Source: Alphaproteobacteria bacterium (GTDB lineage Bacteria > Pseudomonadota > Alphaproteobacteria > G02398745 > G023898745). Taken from it: a DNA stretch of 7,970 bases. The notes beneath the pieces were generated by a model that was not told the DNA's origin, searched no databases, and saw nothing but the letters and a program-made list of their open reading frames with translations. This document shows positions 5,511-7,970 of the stretch, piece after piece. The stretch's first letter is position 1. Every line of letters starts with the position of its first letter. The position numbers were made by a program, and so were the translations under genes. The stretch spans positions 1 through 7,970 of the forward strand of contig DAHXKW010000005.1 in NCBI GenBank assembly GCA_027366195.1, given 5' to 3'.

Positions 5511-6170
5511 ATGACCAGGCTATTTATCAATACCCCTTTATCTCTTAACCAAACCATCCTCTTATCAAAAGAACACAAACATTACCTGGAAAAAGTTTTG
5601 CGTATAAAAGCATCTTCTATCCTTGTTTTCAACAATAAAGATGGGGAATTTTTAGGAATCTATCAACAAGGACAATTGGTTATAAAAGAACAGACTCGTC
5701 CTTTTCTGTCTCCACCCCAAAAAGCTTTAGCCTTTGGAATTATTAAAACACATAGATTATCTTGGCTAATCGAGAAATCTTGCGAATTAGGTATAACCGA
5801 GCTTTTCCCACTTGTCACGCAACATGTACAGTTCGAATCTTTCAAAAAAGATCGATATGAAAAAATCACTATAGAAGCAGCCGAACAATGCGGGCGAATC
5901 GATTTGCCTATCATTCATACTCCTCTAAAAATAAAACAATTCATCGAAAACCTTCCAAAAAATTATGAATGGCATTTTGGCTCACTCCAAACCTCTAATA
6001 ATTTAGAAACATCACGAAACGTTCCCCATGGCTTCATCATTGGCCCAGAAGGTGGGTTTTCCAAAAATGAAGAAGAATGGCTAAATCAGTCAAAGGCCCA
6101 ACCATTTTCAATGGGAAAATTAATTTTGCGTACGGAAACAGCTGCTTTATGGTGTTTATCGCAAAAATAG
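5511..6170 (+). CDS. rsmE: 16S rRNA (uracil(1498)-N3)-methyltransferase
   Basis: SPOUT-class methyltransferase that uses S-adenosylmethionine to methylate N3 of U1498 in 16S rRNA, in the cytoplasm on the 30S subunit. The product is 219 aa, somewhat shorter than E. coli RsmE (243 aa). An N-terminal PUA-like domain spans about 1-68. The SPOUT domain carries IEKSCELGITELFPL (87-101), EAAEQCGR (122-129), the cofactor-knot motif GPEGGF (178-183) and LRTETA (206-211). All hallmark motifs are intact. The ATG at 5511 is the only start candidate after an in-frame TGA at 5475-5477, but no Shine-Dalgarno precedes it. It follows the repeat at 5403-5480 and may be transcribed with the LON-domain gene. It converges on the ABC-F gene with 18 nt between the stops and no visible terminator. 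Confidence 0.95.
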   Translation: MTRLFINTPLSLNQTILLSKEHKHYLEKVLRIKASSILVFNNKDGEFLGIYQQGQLVIKEQTRPFLSPPQKALAFGIIKTHRLSWLIEKSCELGITELFPLVTQHVQFESFKKDRYEKITIEAAEQCGRIDLPIIHTPLKIKQFIENLPKNYEWHFGSLQTSNNLETSRNVPHGFIIGPEGGFSKNEEEWLNQSKAQPFSMGKLILRTETAALWCLSQK

Positions 6171-6188
6171 CCAATCACTTTGTAAGCT

Positions 6189-7547
6189 CTAAATCCTGAA
6201 TTCCAATTCTACAAGTTGGTCCAAAAAATCTTGGTCATGAGAAATAATAATCATAGCCGCTGGATAGGATTGCAAAATCTGAAGCACATGGTCGCGAGTT
6301 TCAATATCCAAATTATTAGTTATCTCATCTAAAATCAAAAGCTTTGGTGTTTTTGCAGCAATCAGAGCCAAGGACAATCTTACTTTCTCCCCCCCTGATA
6401 AATTTGCAACCAAGGAATTTACCTCTTCATTTTTTCGAAAAAGAAAATCATTAAGGTGTTTGCGATTTTCCGCATGAGACCAATGAGGCACAGTCTTTGC
6501 TATACAATCTAGAACCGTTTCCTCCGTTAAAGTTCCATAATGTTGATCTAAATAACCAATATCCTCTGGTTTTGGTATAAACCATTGGCCATCTCTATAG
6601 ATCTGAGAATTAGACATAATCGCTTTTACTAACGTAGATTTGCCAGAACCGTTATTTCCAACAATAGCTAGACGATCAGTCGGACCAACCGTCAATACTA
6701 AATCTATTAAAATGGGCTGATCGCCATAACCACAGGACCCACCTCGTATTTCGACAATAGATTTGCTTCCAATATCAGCTGCCGATAAAGAAAATTTTGG
6801 CATAATTACTTCTGGCAGTGTTAACGCCTTTAATTCTTCAAGCAAATCTTGTTTGCGGTTTTGAATGGCCAAAGTTTTTCTCCCAAACGTCTCTTGTGCT
6901 TGTCGTTCTTTTTGATCTGCAACTATTTTGGGCCACTTTCGATTTGCCCGTTTTTTTTCACCACGCACCTTACCTTTTGCTGCCCGCTCTTGCTCTTTCA
7001 TCAGGGCTTTATGCGTATCCTTTTTGTCACGAGACAGTCTAGCCAACTCATCTTCAATTGACTGTCTTTTTTGAATAATATCGCGCTTATAATCATCATA
7101 TTGTCCTTTAAAAATATGGATCTTCCCATTGTCAAAATGCCAAAATATATGGGCGCATGAACGTAATAGCTCAACGTCATGAGAAGCCATAACAATGGTT
7201 CCTTGAAAATGCTTCAACATAGACATCAAAGACTGACGATTATTCAAATCCAAGTGATTCGTTGGCTCATCGAGTAATAACAATTCAGGCTTTAAGGACA
7301 GCGCTTCAGATAAAGCTGCATTGAATTTTTGCCCTCCACTAAGTCCATCAACTTCAATCAGCTGAGGAACAAAGGCAGCAGATACGTCAGAAAGATTAGC
7401 TAAAATCTTTAGCAAAGACGTTTTTCCACTACCATTCCGTCCAATAAGAACAATCCGGTCTCCCGGATAAATAACGACCGAAAAATCATCGACACAAGTC
7501 TTATGGGGGTAAATGATAGAAAGGTTTTTAATGATAATCGGATTCAT
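6189..7547 (-). CDS. ABC-F family ATPase (ribosome-associated, two ABC domains)
   Basis: Cytoplasmic protein of 452 aa with two ATP-binding cassettes and no membrane segments, typical of ABC-F translation factors. First cassette: Walker A GRNGSGKT (36-43), signature LSGGQ (69-73), Walker B LLLLDEPTNHLD (89-100), switch SHD (122-124). The short Walker A-signature spacing means no arm insertion. A basic, probably helical interdomain linker (~160-245, with KKRANRKWPKIV) reaches the ribosome in relatives. Second cassette: GNNGSGKS (297-304), LSGGE (383-387), LLILDEITNNLD (403-414), SHD (436-438). Both catalytic Glu residues are present. DEITNN replaces the usual DEPTNH in the second cassette. Start ATG at 7547 has GTGAG just upstream; GTG at 7559 would add 4 aa. 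The compact build resembles antibiotic-protection ABC-Fs, but subfamily and any resistance role cannot be settled from the sequence. Confidence 0.9.
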   Translation of the reverse strand: MNPIIIKNLSIIYPHKTCVDDFSVVIYPGDRIVLIGRNGSGKTSLLKILANLSDVSAAFVPQLIEVDGLSGGQKFNAALSEALSLKPELLLLDEPTNHLDLNNRQSLMSMLKHFQGTIVMASHDVELLRSCAHIFWHFDNGKIHIFKGQYDDYKRDIIQKRQSIEDELARLSRDKKDTHKALMKEQERAAKGKVRGEKKRANRKWPKIVADQKERQAQETFGRKTLAIQNRKQDLLEELKALTLPEVIMPKFSLSAADIGSKSIVEIRGGSCGYGDQPILIDLVLTVGPTDRLAIVGNNGSGKSTLVKAIMSNSQIYRDGQWFIPKPEDIGYLDQHYGTLTEETVLDCIAKTVPHWSHAENRKHLNDFLFRKNEEVNSLVANLSGGEKVRLSLALIAAKTPKLLILDEITNNLDIETRDHVLQILQSYPAAMIIISHDQDFLDQLVELEFRI

Positions 7548-7589
7548 ATTTATACTCACAATTTGTTTGGTTAAAGAGACAAATTAATA

Positions 7590-7618
7590 AGTATAAATAC
7601 GCATCGCAAATCAAAAAA
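7590..7618 (-). promoter_or_regulatory. Candidate promoter of the ABC-F gene
   Basis: On the - strand a good -10 hexamer TATACT (7595-7590) lies about 42 nt before the ATG at 7547. The -35 is poor: a T-run at 7618-7613 gives a 17-nt spacer, or TTTTGA at 7616-7611 gives 15 nt. One half of an 11-bp inverted repeat occupies the spacer. Confidence 0.35.
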
Positions 7619-7706
7619 TGTTAACTAAAATTATAATGTGACTTTAAAAAGAGGATGTCAATAAGCATCCGTTAGACTTTAAAACATGCTGACAAATTTG
7701 CGATGC
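7601..7706. repeat. 11-bp inverted repeat flanking a small hairpin
   Basis: GCATCGCAAAT (7601-7611) recurs inverted as ATTTGCGATGC (7696-7706), with degenerate similarity continuing outward into TATAAA-rich DNA. Between them is GGATGT/GCATCC (7653-7658 and 7665-7670, one T-G pair), itself flanked by the direct repeat GACTTTAAAA (7640-7649, 7675-7684). It could be a paired operator of the ABC-F promoter or a ~106-bp miniature element. Confidence 0.45.
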
Positions 7707-7767
7707 AATATAAATCTGTTAAAATTATTTAATAAATAACACCGTATAAAGGTTTTAGATATTCGTC

Positions 7768-7850
7768 TCGCCTGCGGCTCGGGCTTCCGTAAACCCGATC
7801 CAGAGCACGTGCCTCCGCCTCCTCCTCCACGAAGCAATAGCCCCCTCATC
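7768..7850. repeat. Second GC-rich island
   Basis: 41 of 60 bases at 7771-7830 are G or C. It includes a hairpin TCGGG (7779-7783) with CCCGA (7794-7798) around a 10-nt loop, then the pyrimidine run CCTCCGCCTCCTCCTCC (7812-7828) and CGAAGCAATAG. The order of motifs parallels the island at 2183-2245. Function unknown; candidate dispersed repeat. Confidence 0.35.
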
Positions 7851-7894
7851 CCATTGTTCGCTATTAAAAAATAGCTACAAAACAGGCTGTGACA

Positions 7895-7955
7895 GGTTTT
7901 CAAACCCAATCATAAGTTCTACAATTACTTAGTATACGTAAGTAATTTTCAAACC
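7895..7955. repeat. Palindrome with flanking direct repeats
   Basis: AATTACTTA (7923-7931) and TAAGTAATT (7939-7947) are exact inverted copies around a 7-nt centre containing GTATAC. The 10-bp direct repeat TTTTCAAACC lies on both sides (7897-7906, 7946-7955). It may be a regulatory site for a gene beyond the window end. Confidence 0.4.
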
Positions 7956-7970
7956 TAAGGCCCGATGGCT

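Larger units (their letters stand above)
7548..7970. other. Non-coding region upstream of the ABC-F gene
   Basis: No convincing gene. From the ABC-F start outward it holds a candidate - strand promoter (7590-7618), an 11-bp inverted repeat (7601-7611/7696-7706) enclosing a hairpin and a direct repeat, a GC-rich island (about 7768-7850) and a palindrome (7923-7947). A - strand open frame across 7679-7909 has a Gly run made by the GC-rich island and no ribosome binding site; it is judged spurious. Window-end bases after 7955 show nothing identifiable. Confidence 0.6.

Noticed and set aside
6171..6188. Bidirectional terminator between rsmE and the ABC-F gene
   Set aside because: Only 18 nt separate the stop codons and no inverted repeat is visible there.
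6818..7195. Small ORFs overlapping the ABC-F gene
   Set aside because: They lie within a fully conserved ABC-F coding sequence and lack ribosome binding sites.
7679..7909. - strand ORF with a Gly-rich stretch
   Set aside because: The Gly run is only the translation of the CCTCC-type tract, there is no ribosome binding site, and composition is unlike real genes here.
1..7970. Defence island, prophage, CRISPR array or toxin-antitoxin system
   Set aside because: Every recognised gene is a housekeeping or ribosome-associated function; no regular spacer repeats, integrase, nuclease or small paired ORFs were found.

Overview
This AT-rich window carries eight protein-coding genes, seven on the + strand and one on the - strand. 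It most resembles the chromosome of an AT-rich alphaproteobacterium. The clearest pointers are a stand-alone LON substrate-binding-domain protein of the alphaproteobacterial type near thioredoxin, the low GC and reduced spacing of most genes, and dispersed CGTCAT-type palindromic repeats. A host-associated lineage such as Rickettsiales or Holosporales is a reasonable guess, but no rRNA or other marker here proves it.

Layout. (1) Positions 91-2136 are a compressed, overlapping three-gene unit: trxA (thioredoxin), lspA (lipoprotein signal peptidase) and radA (DNA branch-migration ATPase), with overlaps of 25 and 14 nt. (2) Positions 2137-2629 contain no convincing gene. They hold a GC-rich island and a dense run of hairpins, including a perfect 18-bp palindrome. 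(3) Positions 2630-3736 are dnaN (sliding clamp), followed by a CGTCAT-type hairpin repeat. (4) Positions 3915-4592 encode an unrecognised, probably exported coiled-coil and Ala/Pro/Glu-rich protein with no aromatic residue, preceded by an 11-bp tandem repeat and a candidate promoter. (5) Positions 4752-5384 encode the LON-domain protein (TTG start). A second CGTCAT-type repeat follows, then rsmE (16S rRNA m3U1498 methyltransferase, 5511-6170). (6) Positions 6189-7547 on the - strand encode an ABC-F ATPase convergent with rsmE, 18 nt between stop codons. (7) Positions 7548-7970 are non-coding. They contain a candidate promoter for the ABC-F gene with an 11-bp inverted repeat, a second GC-rich island and another palindrome.

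Functionally these are mostly housekeeping genes: redox (TrxA), envelope lipoprotein maturation (LspA), replication and recombination (DnaN, RadA) and ribosome modification or protection (RsmE, ABC-F). They do not form one pathway. I see no phage, CRISPR, toxin-antitoxin or defence system. The unusual content lies in the intergenic repeats and structures, the aromatic-free protein and the divergent DnaN pocket. No tRNA, rRNA or tmRNA could be supported.
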